Source: Pseudomonas sp. PB120
Lineage (GTDB): Bacteria > Pseudomonadota > Gammaproteobacteria > Pseudomonadales > Pseudomonadaceae
Reading direction: 5' to 3'
Length of the DNA: 59,177 bases
NCBI RefSeq assembly: GCF_009761815.1
Contig: NZ_RWIN01000053.1
Location: 1-59,177, forward strand
Made by a program: the position numbers and the translations under genes. Numbering within the stretch: position 1 is the first letter of the stretch; every line of letters starts with the position of its first letter. The notes below the pieces were generated by a model. The model ran no database searches. It was given only the letters and a program-made list of their open reading frames with translations, and was not told the DNA's origin. Shown here in pieces: positions 36,755 through 45,276 of the stretch.

Positions 36755-37921
36755 ATGGCTTTTTCCGAACGTGTCTCGCGCCTTAAAAGTTCTTTGATCC
36801 GTGAAATCCTCGCGGCGGCCCAGCGTCCGCAGGTGATGTCGTTTGCTGGCGGCTTGCCGGCCGAAGCCATGTTGCCGAACGTCGAGTGGGCCGACATGCC
36901 ACTGTCCATGGGCCAATACGGCATGAGTGAAGGCGAGCCGGCGCTGCGCGAAGTCTTGGCTGCCCAGGCGCGTGCGTTGGGCGTGCCGTGCGAAGCAAGC
37001 CAGGTGCTGGTGGTCAGTGGCTCTCAGCAAACCCTCGACCTCGCGGCCAAGCTGTACATCGACAAAGGCACCGAGATTCTGCTCGAAGCACCGACGTACC
37101 TGGCGGCGTTGCAGATTTTCCAGCTGTTCGGTGCGGACTGCATCACTGTTCCACAAGAGGCCGATGGGCCTGATTTAGCGCAGTTGCGAGCACGTCTGGA
37201 AAAACACAAGCCGGCCTTCATCTACCTGATTCCGACTTTCCAGAACCCGTCGGCCGTTCGCTATAGCGATGCCAAGCGCGAGGCGGTTGCAGCGTTGCTG
37301 GATGAGTTTGGCGTAACCCTGATCGAAGACGAGCCGTACCGGGAGCTGACGTTTGACGGCGGCAGTGCCACCCCTATCGTCAGTCGTCTGAAGAAGGCCA
37401 GCTGGATCTACACCGGCACCGTCTCGAAAACCCTGCTGCCCGGGTTGCGCGTGGGTTACCTGATCGCCAGCCCGGATTTGTTCCCGCACCTGCTGAAACT
37501 CAAGCAGTCGGCGGACCTGCACACCAATCGCGTCGGCCAGTGGCAAGCATTGCAATGGATCGGTACCGAGAAATTCCAGCATCACCTGGTCGAATTACGG
37601 GATTTCTACCGGGGCCGTCGGGACGCGTTCCAGTGCGCACTGGAAACGCATTTTTCCGATCTGGCTGACTGGAATGTGCCGCAAGGCGGGCTGTTTTTCT
37701 GGCTGACGCTCAAGCAACCGCTGGACACACGAACCTTGCTCAAGGCTGCATTGGCGAATGATGTGGCGTTCATGCCAGGGGAACCGTTTTTTCCCGAACC
37801 GGACGAGCATCATGGGCATTTGCGCCTGAACTTCAGTCATATCGATCCGGCCAGGCTGGACGAAGGCCTCAAGCGATTGGCGGCGGTAGTGCGTGATGCG
37901 CAAAGGGCAGAAGCGGCCTGA
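36755..37921 (+). CDS. PLP-dependent aminotransferase (2-aminoadipate/MocR-type fold)
   Basis: A 388-aa fold-type I aminotransferase without the GntR head of MocR proteins. Key marks are SGSQQTLDLAAKL (about 90-102), PTFQNPSAVRYS (about 163), the PLP aspartate/tyrosine in LIEDEPYREL, and the Schiff-base lysine in GTVSKTLLPGLRVGYL (about 227-242). It resembles LysN-like 2-aminoadipate and aromatic aminotransferases; the amino acid is not decided. The ATG at 36755 gives the expected N-terminus MAFSERVSRLKSSLIREIL, but no ribosome-binding site is visible before it. A terminator follows 19 bases after the stop. Confidence 0.9.
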   Translation: MAFSERVSRLKSSLIREILAAAQRPQVMSFAGGLPAEAMLPNVEWADMPLSMGQYGMSEGEPALREVLAAQARALGVPCEASQVLVVSGSQQTLDLAAKLYIDKGTEILLEAPTYLAALQIFQLFGADCITVPQEADGPDLAQLRARLEKHKPAFIYLIPTFQNPSAVRYSDAKREAVAALLDEFGVTLIEDEPYRELTFDGGSATPIVSRLKKASWIYTGTVSKTLLPGLRVGYLIASPDLFPHLLKLKQSADLHTNRVGQWQALQWIGTEKFQHHLVELRDFYRGRRDAFQCALETHFSDLADWNVPQGGLFFWLTLKQPLDTRTLLKAALANDVAFMPGEPFFPEPDEHHGHLRLNFSHIDPARLDEGLKRLAAVVRDAQRAEAA

Positions 37922-37940
37922 GGGGAGGGCATAAACAAAT

Positions 37941-37970
37941 AAACCGGCCAATGGGCCGGTTTATTTTTAT
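37941..37970 (+). terminator. Intrinsic terminator of the aminotransferase gene
   Basis: AAACCGGCC (37941-37949), loop AATG, GGCCGGTTT (37954-37962), then ATTTTTAT. Confidence 0.85.
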
Positions 37971-38017
37971 CTGGGGTTTGTAGTGACTGTTCAGGCCTCA
38001 TCGTCGGAACGCCGCCC

Positions 38018-38084
38018 GGAGCAGGCTCGCTCCCACAGGTTTGTGCGTATACCTGTAGGAGCAAGGCTTGCCCGCGAAGAGGCC
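38018..38084. repeat. Hybrid REP-like doublet
   Basis: The left arm GGAGCAGGCTCGCTCCCACAGG belongs to the GAGCGAGC subfamily. The right arm CCTGTAGGAGCAAGGCTTGC...GAAGAGGCC belongs to the CAAGGCTTGC subfamily seen at 18860-18963. Only the inner CCTGTRGGAGC parts pair well. Confidence 0.7.
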
Positions 38085-38105
38085 ATCAGCTACGCCACAA
38101 AACCA

Positions 38106-38477
38106 TCAGGCCGCAGCAAACCGCTTGTCCAGATAATCAATGATCACCTTGGACTCATACATCCAGGTGGTCTGGCCATTCTCTTCGATACGAAGGCACG
38201 GCACCTTGATCTTGCCTCCTTGCTCCAGCAGGGTCTGGCGATTCTGTTCGTTGTTCTTCGCATCGCGCAATGCCACCGGCACGTTCAGGCGGCGCAGGGT
38301 GCGGCGGGTTTTCACGCAGAACGGGCAGGCGTGGAACTGATACAGGGTCAGGTCCCGGGCAGCCGTTTCAACCTGAGCCTGAGCGGCGGCGGGGCGCTGC
38401 TTTTTGGCTGGGCGAGTGATGAAGTCGATGAAGATGATCAGTTGGCCAAGGCCGACACGCAGCGCTTTTACAAACAC
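38106..38477 (-). CDS. Glutaredoxin-like thioredoxin-fold protein
   Basis: A 123-aa protein with a hydrophobic N-terminal stretch (about residues 5-22), a short basic linker, and a glutaredoxin/GST-N domain. The redox motif CPFC is at 51-54 in FHACPFCVKTRRTL, the cis-proline in IKVPCL (about 91), and the glutathione-site YESKVIIDYL near the end. The N-terminal segment could anchor it to the membrane or be a signal. It may act as a monothiol or dithiol glutaredoxin. It is on the same strand as folE, after the folE terminator. Confidence 0.82.
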   Translation of the reverse strand: MFVKALRVGLGQLIIFIDFITRPAKKQRPAAAQAQVETAARDLTLYQFHACPFCVKTRRTLRRLNVPVALRDAKNNEQNRQTLLEQGGKIKVPCLRIEENGQTTWMYESKVIIDYLDKRFAAA

Positions 38478-38532
38478 AGTTAAGCCTCACAGGAGAATTC
38501 GCAAGGCGCGCAGCTTACCTGATTTTCGCGGA

Positions 38533-38562
38533 CGAAAAAAAACCGGCGATGAATGCCGGTTT
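38533..38562 (-). terminator. Intrinsic terminator of folE
   Basis: Read on the minus strand: AACCGGC, loop ATTCATC, GCCGGTT, then eight T in total. It lies 17 bases after the folE stop. Confidence 0.9.
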
Positions 38563-38578
38563 TCTTCGGGGGGGCGCT

Positions 38579-39124
38579 TTACTTGATGAAGCTCAGGAAC
38601 TCGCTGCGGGTCGCCGCGTTGTCGCGGAACGCGCCGAGCATCACCGAAGTGACCATCGTCGAATTCTGTTTCTCCACACCGCGCATCATCATGCACATGT
38701 GCTTGGCCTCGATCACCACTGCAACGCCCAGGGCGCCGGTGACCTGCTGGACCGCATCGGCGATCTGGCGGCTGAGGTTTTCCTGGATCTGCAGGCGGCG
38801 GGCGTACATATCGACGATCCGCGCGACTTTCGACAGACCCAGTACCTTGCCGCTCGGAATGTAGGCGACGTGGGCCTTGCCGATGAACGGCAACAGGTGG
38901 TGTTCGCACAACGAGTAGAGCTCGATGTCCTTCACCAGCACCATTTCGCTGTTATCGGAACTGAACAGGGCACCGTTGGTGACCTCTTCCAGTGTCTGTT
39001 CATAACCGCGGCAAAGGTACTGCATGGCTTTGGCGGCACGCTTTGGCGTGTCGATCAGGCCCTCGCGGGAAACGTCCTCGCCCAATTGGCCGAGAATCTG
39101 TGTGTAATTCTGTTCCAGGGACAT
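38579..39124 (-). CDS. folE: GTP cyclohydrolase I
   Basis: First step of tetrahydrofolate synthesis. The 181-aa protein carries the zinc ligands in [12 protein letters not shown] (about residues 71-82) and [10 protein letters not shown] (about 140-149), plus the active-site region [16 protein letters not shown]. This is the zinc-type FolE; pseudomonads often have more than one FolE paralogue, so this may not be the only copy. Upstream on the same strand is the Smr-domain gene, 77 bases away. Confidence 0.95.
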   Translation of the reverse strand: MSLEQNYTQILGQLGEDVSREGLIDTPKRAAKAMQYLCRGYEQTLEEVTNGALFSSDNSEMVLVKDIELYSLCEHHLLPFIGKAHVAYIPSGKVLGLSKVARIVDMYARRLQIQENLSRQIADAVQQVTGALGVAVVIEAKHMCMMMRGVEKQNSTMVTSVMLGAFRDNAATRSEFLSFIK

Positions 39125-39201
39125 GAAACTACCTGTGGGATTTTACGCAAAGAGCAAGGGTACGGTGGCGGACACGGCGCTGCAAGCTTGTCGCAACAGC
39201 T

Positions 39202-39759
39202 TTACTCGTCGCGGCCTTCCATCATGGTCCGTTTGAGCATCACATAAACGGCTCCGGCACCGCCATGTTTCGCTTGGCACGAGGTGAAGCCCAGCACCTG
39301 GGAATGCTGGCGCAACCAGGTATTGACGTGGCTTTTGATCATCGGGCGCTTGCCGTCCAGACGTACCGCTTTGCCGTGGGTGACGCGCACGCAGCGGATT
39401 TCGAACTTGGTCGCTTCGGCCAGGAATGCCCAAAGGGTTTCCCGCGCCTTCTCCACCGTCATGCCATGCAGGTCGAGGCTGCCTTCGAACGGGATCTGGC
39501 CGATCTTGAGCTTGCGCATCTGGCTTTCCTGCACGCCGTCCCGCGCCCACATCAACTCGTCTTCCGGGCCGACGTCGATGACAAACTGATCGGACAGCCC
39601 GTCAACGGTCGTGGCATCGGTACGCACGGTGGCGGCCTGGCGCAGCTTGGCGATTTGCGCGCGGTCAGCCTTGGGTTTGCCGGTTTCGGCGCGATCGTGC
39701 TTGATCGGCTTGACGCCTTGGATCGCGCTTTTGAACAGGGAAAAATCGTCGTCTTGCAT
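39202..39759 (-). CDS. Smr-domain protein
   Basis: A 185-aa protein with a C-terminal Smr (MutS2-related) domain at about residues 95-175. It contains LDLHGMTVEKARETLWAFL (DLHG motif) and VRVTHGKA, the nuclease-associated HGKG-like segment. A disordered, charged N-terminus precedes it. The ATG at 39759 follows GGAGGCTGAC; the longer open frame to 40053 is unlikely. Stand-alone Smr proteins of this type (SmrA/YfcN-like) act on nicked DNA or on RNA in stalled ribosomes. Which applies here is unknown. Confidence 0.88.
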   Translation of the reverse strand: MQDDDFSLFKSAIQGVKPIKHDRAETGKPKADRAQIAKLRQAATVRTDATTVDGLSDQFVIDVGPEDELMWARDGVQESQMRKLKIGQIPFEGSLDLHGMTVEKARETLWAFLAEATKFEIRCVRVTHGKAVRLDGKRPMIKSHVNTWLRQHSQVLGFTSCQAKHGGAGAVYVMLKRTMMEGRDE

Positions 39760-39833
39760 GTCAGCCTCCGCGAAGGGCGGCCAGTTTACCCAACTCGAGG
39801 CGAATGAGGCGCGAGAAAACGCGACGCGTTCGC

Positions 39834-40154
39834 TCAGTCGTGTTTTTTCATCAGGTGCGGGGACATGTTCAGTTCCCGCGACTGGCGTGAACGGCGACGG
39901 CAACGGCGCCACAGCCACACGCCGATGTACAGCACGAACAGGCCGATCGCCAGAATCACCGCCGAGCCGATCGGGCTGGCATTCAATTCGCCCAGGGCGG
40001 GCGGGTGACCGAGCAGGCTGGCGGCGCCGGCCATGGCCAGCAACACACCGCACATGGCCAGCAGCGCAGCAAACGCCGCGCCTATACGAAAACGCCAGTT
40101 GCGTTGGCCTTTGGGCCGCAAGCGGCGAGCGTCAAAACCATCGGATAACTTCAT
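39834..40154 (-). CDS. Small two-helix membrane protein of unknown function
   Basis: A 106-aa protein that I do not recognise. It has a basic head (MKLSDGFDARRLRPKGQRNWR), a membrane helix at about residues 25-45 (IGAAFAALLAMCGVLLAMAG), a short linker and a second helix at about 62-82. It ends in a strongly basic tail (RRCRRRSRQSR). GAGGAAGG precedes the ATG at 40154 at a normal distance, which supports a real gene. It lies upstream of the Smr gene on the same strand. Confidence 0.65.
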   Translation of the reverse strand: MKLSDGFDARRLRPKGQRNWRFRIGAAFAALLAMCGVLLAMAGAASLLGHPPALGELNASPIGSAVILAIGLFVLYIGVWLWRRCRRRSRQSRELNMSPHLMKKHD

Positions 40155-40284
40155 TCCGACCTTCCTCAATGGGTATCGGCCCTTCGACCGGGAGTTGACC
40201 GGGATGTTCCTGAGGCTAAGACATTTACAGCAAATGACAGGCTTTTGCGGATGAGCGGCGGCAGAACCGCTCATCAATCGCCGG

Positions 40285-40875
40285 TCAGATCAGCTCGTGG
40301 GTCAGGGCGAGGGTGGCGAAGTTGTCCGCCATGATCGCCATTTCGGTCTGCTGAACGTGCTCGGCGCTCAGGACTCCACCCTTGTAGGGCAAGTCGCGGG
40401 TCGCACAGGCGTCTTCCACCAGGGTGCAGCGGAAGCCCAGGTTTTTCGCGGCACGCACCGTAGTGCTGACGCTGGAATGGCTCATGAAGCCGCAGACGAT
40501 CAGGTCAAGGGCGCCGAGGTCCTGCAGGCGTTTTTCAAGCGGGGTGCCGTGAAACGCGCTCGGCAGCAGTTTGCCGATGATGGTTTCGTCGCCCTGTGGT
40601 TCAAGCCCCGGGATGAATTCACCGCGCTCGCCCTGTGGGTCAAACAGCCCGCCGACGGTGCCGAGATGGCGTACATGCACGATCGGGCGGCCCGCGGCAC
40701 GGGCAGCGGCCAGCAATTGCTTGATGTTCGCGACGGCGGCTTCCATGCCGGTCAGGGCCAGGGGGCCGCTGAGGTATTCTTTCTGGGCATCGATGATCAC
40801 AAGGGTCGCATGGCTCAGATTGGCTGCTGCGTAACCGCGGCCGCTGAGTTGAAACATCGTTTTTGGAACGGACAT
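40285..40875 (-). CDS. Isochorismatase-fold hydrolase lacking the catalytic cysteine
   Basis: A 196-aa member of the cysteine-hydrolase/isochorismatase superfamily. The aspartate (D29 in VIIDAQKEY) and lysine (K102 in GKLLPSAF) of the catalytic triad are present. The nucleophile segment, usually TH.CV, reads MSHSSV at 131-136, with serine at the cysteine place. True isochorismatases of the PhzD type also lack the cysteine, so it may not be an amidase. GGAGCCCCAGA precedes the ATG. No neighbour suggests a substrate. Confidence 0.8.
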   Translation of the reverse strand: MSVPKTMFQLSGRGYAAANLSHATLVIIDAQKEYLSGPLALTGMEAAVANIKQLLAAARAAGRPIVHVRHLGTVGGLFDPQGERGEFIPGLEPQGDETIIGKLLPSAFHGTPLEKRLQDLGALDLIVCGFMSHSSVSTTVRAAKNLGFRCTLVEDACATRDLPYKGGVLSAEHVQQTEMAIMADNFATLALTHELI

Positions 40876-41114
40876 TCTGGGGCTCCTTCGAGTGGGGCTT
40901 TTGCGACATTGTCCTCTGGCTGAGCGCTTCTGTGAATCGCTACCATCGCAGGCGCCGTCGTTACTGGCTTACAGCCTTGTCAAGTTACTCGTTTTGTTCA
41001 ATACCCCGCCAGATAAAGAGACTAGTCCTACAACTGAACCCGTGTTTTTCCTGCGTCGTGTTGGCGGCATTTGGCTGGTAGAATCGCCAGTCGTTTTTTC
41101 TGGAGCTTGCCGCT

Positions 41115-42023
41115 GTGATCACTTCCCGACTTCGTACCCTGCGTGACCATATCCGTTGGGCCGTCAGCCATTTCCATGGAGGGGATCTGTTCTTCGGCCA
41201 TGGGACTGACAACGCCTGGGACGAAGCCCGTCAACTGGTGTTGGGCGCCTTGCACCTGCCGTGGGAAATGGCCGACAGCTATCTTGACTGCAACCTGGAA
41301 GAGGACGAAGTGGTCAAGCTTCAGCGCCTGATCAAGCGTCGTATCGAAGAACGCATTCCCACCGCGTACCTGTTGGGCGAGGCGTGGTTCTGTGGCATGT
41401 CGTTCATCGTCGACGACCGTGTATTGATCCCGCGTTCGCCCATCGGCGAGCTGATCGAAAAACACTTCGAGCCGTGGCTGGGCGCCGAGCCTGCGCGCAT
41501 CCTCGACCTGTGCACCGGCTCCGGCTGCATCGGTATCGCCTGTGCCTACGAGTTCCAGAGCGCTGAAGTGGTGCTGGCCGACCTGTCGTTCGAAGCGCTG
41601 GAGGTGGCCAATCAGAACATAGAGCGCCATGGCGTCGATGAGCGGGTGTACACCGTGCAGGGCGATGGTTTCGACGGGTTGCCGGGTCAGCGTTTCGACC
41701 TGATCGTGTCGAATCCGCCTTACGTCGATGCCGAAGATTTCGCCGACATGCCGGACGAGTACCAGCACGAGCCGGAATTGGGCCTGGCCTGCGGTGACGA
41801 TGGTCTGAACCTGGTGCGCCGCATGCTCGCCGAAGCGGCGGATCACCTGACCGAGAAGGGCTTGATGATTGTTGAAGTGGGCAACAGCCAGGTTCACGTC
41901 GAATCGCTGTACCCGGAAGTCGACTTCGCGTGGCTGGAGTTCGAACGCGGTGGTCATGGCGTGTTCATGTTGACGGCTGAACAGTGCCGCGAGCATCAGG
42001 CGCTATTCGCCTCCCGCGTCTAA
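41115..42023 (+). CDS. prmB: Ribosomal protein uL3 glutamine methyltransferase
   Basis: N5-methylates a glutamine of ribosomal protein L3. The 302-aa protein has the motif [16 protein letters not shown] (about residues 136-151) and the catalytic NPPY in [17 protein letters not shown]. These, with the start [19 protein letters not shown], mark PrmB rather than PrmC (HemK). The start codon is GTG, after CTGGAGC. A neighbour aroC lies about 2 kb further on; prmB-aroC proximity is common in gamma-proteobacteria. Confidence 0.94.
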   Translation: MITSRLRTLRDHIRWAVSHFHGGDLFFGHGTDNAWDEARQLVLGALHLPWEMADSYLDCNLEEDEVVKLQRLIKRRIEERIPTAYLLGEAWFCGMSFIVDDRVLIPRSPIGELIEKHFEPWLGAEPARILDLCTGSGCIGIACAYEFQSAEVVLADLSFEALEVANQNIERHGVDERVYTVQGDGFDGLPGQRFDLIVSNPPYVDAEDFADMPDEYQHEPELGLACGDDGLNLVRRMLAEAADHLTEKGLMIVEVGNSQVHVESLYPEVDFAWLEFERGGHGVFMLTAEQCREHQALFASRV

Positions 42024-42026
42024 CCC

Positions 42027-42159
42027 TGTGGCGAGGGAGCTTGCTCCCGCTGGGCTGCGAAGCAGCCCTAAGACCACACGCCATTGAGTCCCTGGCAAAA
42101 CGCGGTTGCCTGTTTGGCGACCGCTTCGCGCTCGAGCGGGAGCAAGCTCCCTCGCCACA
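42027..42159. repeat. REP-like inverted doublet (GGCGAGGGAGC type)
   Basis: TGTGGCGAGGGAGCTTGCTC at 42027 is mirrored at 42137-42159. Internal GCTGCGAAGCAGC and CGCTTCGCGCTCG hairpins lie between. Confidence 0.8.
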
Positions 42160-42177
42160 ATCCAGGTTTGATAGCGA

Positions 42178-42969
42178 TTACCGGTGCGTCGCAATCCAGA
42201 TCAACAACCCCGCCTGAAACACCGCAAACGCCACCAGGCACGTAATCGTGAACCGCAGCCCGGCGTCTTCGCGTTTGTATTTGCTGACTTTCTCTTCGTG
42301 TTTCTTGAGCTTTACTTCCTGCTCGGCCAGATTCTGCTCGGCCTGCTGGAGCATCTGCGCCGCTTCAAGAATCTCCACCACCTGCAATTTTTCGGTGTTC
42401 CACTCACCCAGCAGATCGCCGACTTGCACCTCTTTGACGCTGCCCTTCAAATGCTGGGCATCGGCGTACGCCACCTCAAAGCCATGGGCCTTCAGGAAGT
42501 GATCGCGACGCAGGCGGGTGTCTTCGTTCAGTGCGTCCTTGTTGTTCAGGTCCGTGCCGTCGACGGTGTAGCCAGGCCATCTCTTTTTCGCCCAAGTGAT
42601 GCCCTGGGCAGCCATGAAGCGGCCGATGCCGCGATTCATCGGTTCGATCTGCAAGCCGCTGTCAGGCCCGAAATGCACCCGTTTGGTGGTGTGATCGACC
42701 CACACATCAAGATGATTCTGTTCCTTGCGCACGCGCTGGCCGGGCAGCGAAATGCTCATGCGCATCAGGCTGTGTTCCTTGCTGTTGCGGTCGGCGTAGC
42801 CGAACTCCACAAAGCGCAAAGGGCGACCACCGGTGTTGCGGTCGGTCTGTAACGGCGCCAGACGGAGCATCTTGTGGTGCTCGACCTGGACGTCCGCCCA
42901 CGGCAGCTCGGCCGCTGGTGGTGCGTCTTTTTCAGCGGTGCTGTCGGGTGAAGTCTGGGTATCAGTCAT
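42178..42969 (-). CDS. Unrecognised coiled-coil, C-terminally anchored membrane protein
   Basis: A 263-aa protein that I cannot name. It has a disordered acidic head (1-30) and a central folded part (about 40-180). A strongly heptad-like coiled coil (about 195-235, rich in E, K and Q) is followed by one hydrophobic helix at the extreme C-terminus (about 240-260), so it is probably tail-anchored in the inner membrane and facing the cytoplasm. The central segment NRGIGRFMAAQGITWAKK, followed by NEDTRLRRDHFLKAHGFEV, weakly resembles the acetyl-CoA-binding part of GNAT enzymes. This resemblance is inference only. The gene stands alone between a repeat and the secreted hydrolase gene. Confidence 0.75.
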   Translation of the reverse strand: MTDTQTSPDSTAEKDAPPAAELPWADVQVEHHKMLRLAPLQTDRNTGGRPLRFVEFGYADRNSKEHSLMRMSISLPGQRVRKEQNHLDVWVDHTTKRVHFGPDSGLQIEPMNRGIGRFMAAQGITWAKKRWPGYTVDGTDLNNKDALNEDTRLRRDHFLKAHGFEVAYADAQHLKGSVKEVQVGDLLGEWNTEKLQVVEILEAAQMLQQAEQNLAEQEVKLKKHEEKVSKYKREDAGLRFTITCLVAFAVFQAGLLIWIATHR

Positions 42970-43068
42970 AACGGCGAGATCCTGTCCAAGCTCTGCTTGC
43001 CGCCAGTCATGGCGCTGGCGACAAAGGCTTATCGGCCGTTTTTTCCAGGACTGGAGGGCAAGTAGCGC

Positions 43069-44022
43069 TTAACGGGTGCGAAGTCCGTCAATAAACCCAA
43101 GAATCCTTGTGCTCAATTCGGCGGCCAACGGCAATTGCGGATCTTTATACGAGGCAAGCTGCCGTTTGACGTCATTGGGCACGATGCGCATGACGTGGTT
43201 CATGCCTTCGATCACCGCCAGTTCGGCGTCCGGCTTGGCCTCCTTGAGCAGCCTGGCATCGCCGACCCCGACTTGAATGTCGTTGCTGCCCTGAATGATC
43301 AGCGCCGGCATTTTCAGTTGCGCGAACGCCGCAGCCGGGTCCTGGCGGAACAGCGAGATCAGGTACGGCTGCACGCTGGGGCGGAAAATCACCTGCAATT
43401 GCGGCGGTACGTTGTCGTCGACATGGCCCGCCTTGAGGCTGTCGAGCAATTCATTGCTGCGCAGCAGCAACGGTGGGGGCAGGCGATTGCTCAGTTGCTG
43501 GCGCAGCACCTGATCGATGGGCCGGGCGCTGCCGGACATGGAGATCACTGCTGCCGCATCCAGGCTCGGTGCGGCCAGGCTGGCGATCAATGCGCCTTCG
43601 CTGTGCCCCAGCAGGATCAACGGGCCAAAGCGCGGATCGGCCTTGAGCTTTCGGCCCCAGGCTTCGGCGTCGGCCACATAGGCTTCCACCGACAGATTGC
43701 GCTCGTCCGGGGTCGCCGCCAGGCTCGCGGCCACGCCGCGCTTGTCGTAACGCACGCTGGCGATATTGTGTTTGGCTAGGACCCAGGCCAGGCGCTTCAG
43801 GCTGTCGTTGCGTCCGCCGTCAGGGTTATTGCCGTCGCGATCCGTAGGACCGGAGCCGGAAATGATCAGGACAACCGGCACCGGCGTGTCGGACTTGGGC
43901 AGCAGCAACGAGCCGAAAAGCTCGCCGGTGCCGGTGTCCAATGAAATCGGCCGTTGCAAAACGGTGGCCTGAACAAAGCCGGTAAACAAGGTAAGGCTCA
44001 AGGCTAGAACTCGCAGCATCAT
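43069..44022 (-). CDS. Exported alpha/beta hydrolase
   Basis: A 317-aa protein with a signal peptide (MMLRVLALSLTLFTGFVQA, cleavage near residue 19), so periplasmic or secreted. The fold is shown by SGSGPTDRDGNNP, the nucleophile elbow GHSEGA (about residue 134), QGSNDIQVG with the acid, and EGMNHVMR with the histidine. It resembles the YqiA/BAAT-like and prolyl-oligopeptidase-type hydrolases annotated as 'alpha/beta fold'. The start at 44022 fits the signal peptide; an open frame from 44067 would put charged residues before it. Substrate unknown. Confidence 0.86.
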   Translation of the reverse strand: MMLRVLALSLTLFTGFVQATVLQRPISLDTGTGELFGSLLLPKSDTPVPVVLIISGSGPTDRDGNNPDGGRNDSLKRLAWVLAKHNIASVRYDKRGVAASLAATPDERNLSVEAYVADAEAWGRKLKADPRFGPLILLGHSEGALIASLAAPSLDAAAVISMSGSARPIDQVLRQQLSNRLPPPLLLRSNELLDSLKAGHVDDNVPPQLQVIFRPSVQPYLISLFRQDPAAAFAQLKMPALIIQGSNDIQVGVGDARLLKEAKPDAELAVIEGMNHVMRIVPNDVKRQLASYKDPQLPLAAELSTRILGFIDGLRTR

Positions 44023-44150
44023 CACGCCATCATGAACAAGATGCCGGTTGGACTCACAGGCACCCATAAGGTTCGAGGATGAACTAGTCGGGTAGCCTGC
44101 GTATACTGGCGCGCATTACGTATTCAGGTTCATTTCACGGAGCGTCCTGC

Positions 44151-45242
44151 ATGTCCGGCAATACCTACGGCAAGCTGTTCACTGTCACCACCGCGGGCGA
44201 AAGCCATGGTCCGGCGTTGGTCGCCATTGTCGACGGCTGCCCGCCGGGGCTGGAGATTTCCCTGGAAGATTTGCAGCGCGACCTCGATCGCCGCAAACCC
44301 GGCACCAGCCGCCACACCACCCAGCGCCAGGAAGCCGACGAAGTCGAAATCCTCTCCGGCGTCTTCGAAGGCCGCACCACCGGCTGCGCCATTGGCCTGT
44401 TGATCCGCAACACCGACCAGAAGTCCAAGGACTATTCGGCGATCAAGGACCTGTTCCGCCCGGCGCACGCCGATTACACCTACCATCACAAATACGGCGA
44501 GCGCGATTACCGCGGCGGCGGTCGCAGCTCGGCGCGGGAAACCGCCATGCGTGTAGCCGCCGGCGCGATTGCCAAGAAATACCTGGCAACCCAGGGCATC
44601 GTCATCCGTGGCTACATGAGCCAGCTCGGGCCGATCGAAATCCCGTTCAAGACTTGGGATTCGGTGGAAGAGAACGCGTTCTTCAGTCCTGATCCGGACA
44701 AAGTCCCGGAGCTGGAAGCCTATATGGACCAGCTGCGTCGCGACCAGGATTCGGTGGGCGCGAAGATCACCGTCGTCGCCGAAGGTGTGATGCCGGGCCT
44801 GGGCGAGCCGATCTTTGACCGTCTCGATGCCGAACTGGCCCACGCGCTGATGAGCATCAACGCGGTCAAGGGCGTGGAGATCGGTGCCGGTTTCGCCAGC
44901 GTCGCCCAGCGCGGCACCGAGCACCGCGATGAAATGACCCCGGAAGGTTTCCTCAGCAACAACGCGGGCGGCATTCTGGGTGGCATCTCGTCCGGTCAGC
45001 CGATCGTTGCGCACCTGGCGTTGAAGCCGACATCGAGCATCACCACGCCGGGCCGTTCCATCGACATCCATGGCAACCCGGTGGACGTGATCACCAAGGG
45101 CCGTCACGACCCATGCGTCGGCATCCGCGCCACGCCGATTGCCGAAGCGATGATGGCCATCGTGTTGATGGATCACCTGTTGCGTCATCGCGGCCAGAAC
45201 GCCGATGTGCGGGTCAGCACGCCGGTGCTGGGTCAGCTTTAA
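44151..45242 (+). CDS. aroC: Chorismate synthase
   Basis: Last step of the shikimate pathway, needing reduced FMN. The 363-aa protein begins [21 protein letters not shown], the family signature, and contains [25 protein letters not shown] (read as [12 protein letters not shown]) and the C-terminal [18 protein letters not shown]. Length is exactly usual. The neighbouring downstream MFS gene starts 34 bases later and may be co-transcribed. Confidence 0.97.
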   Translation: MSGNTYGKLFTVTTAGESHGPALVAIVDGCPPGLEISLEDLQRDLDRRKPGTSRHTTQRQEADEVEILSGVFEGRTTGCAIGLLIRNTDQKSKDYSAIKDLFRPAHADYTYHHKYGERDYRGGGRSSARETAMRVAAGAIAKKYLATQGIVIRGYMSQLGPIEIPFKTWDSVEENAFFSPDPDKVPELEAYMDQLRRDQDSVGAKITVVAEGVMPGLGEPIFDRLDAELAHALMSINAVKGVEIGAGFASVAQRGTEHRDEMTPEGFLSNNAGGILGGISSGQPIVAHLALKPTSSITTPGRSIDIHGNPVDVITKGRHDPCVGIRATPIAEAMMAIVLMDHLLRHRGQNADVRVSTPVLGQL

Positions 45243-45276
45243 TGACTGACCTCACAGCCGCTGCGGTCTGACGGCC

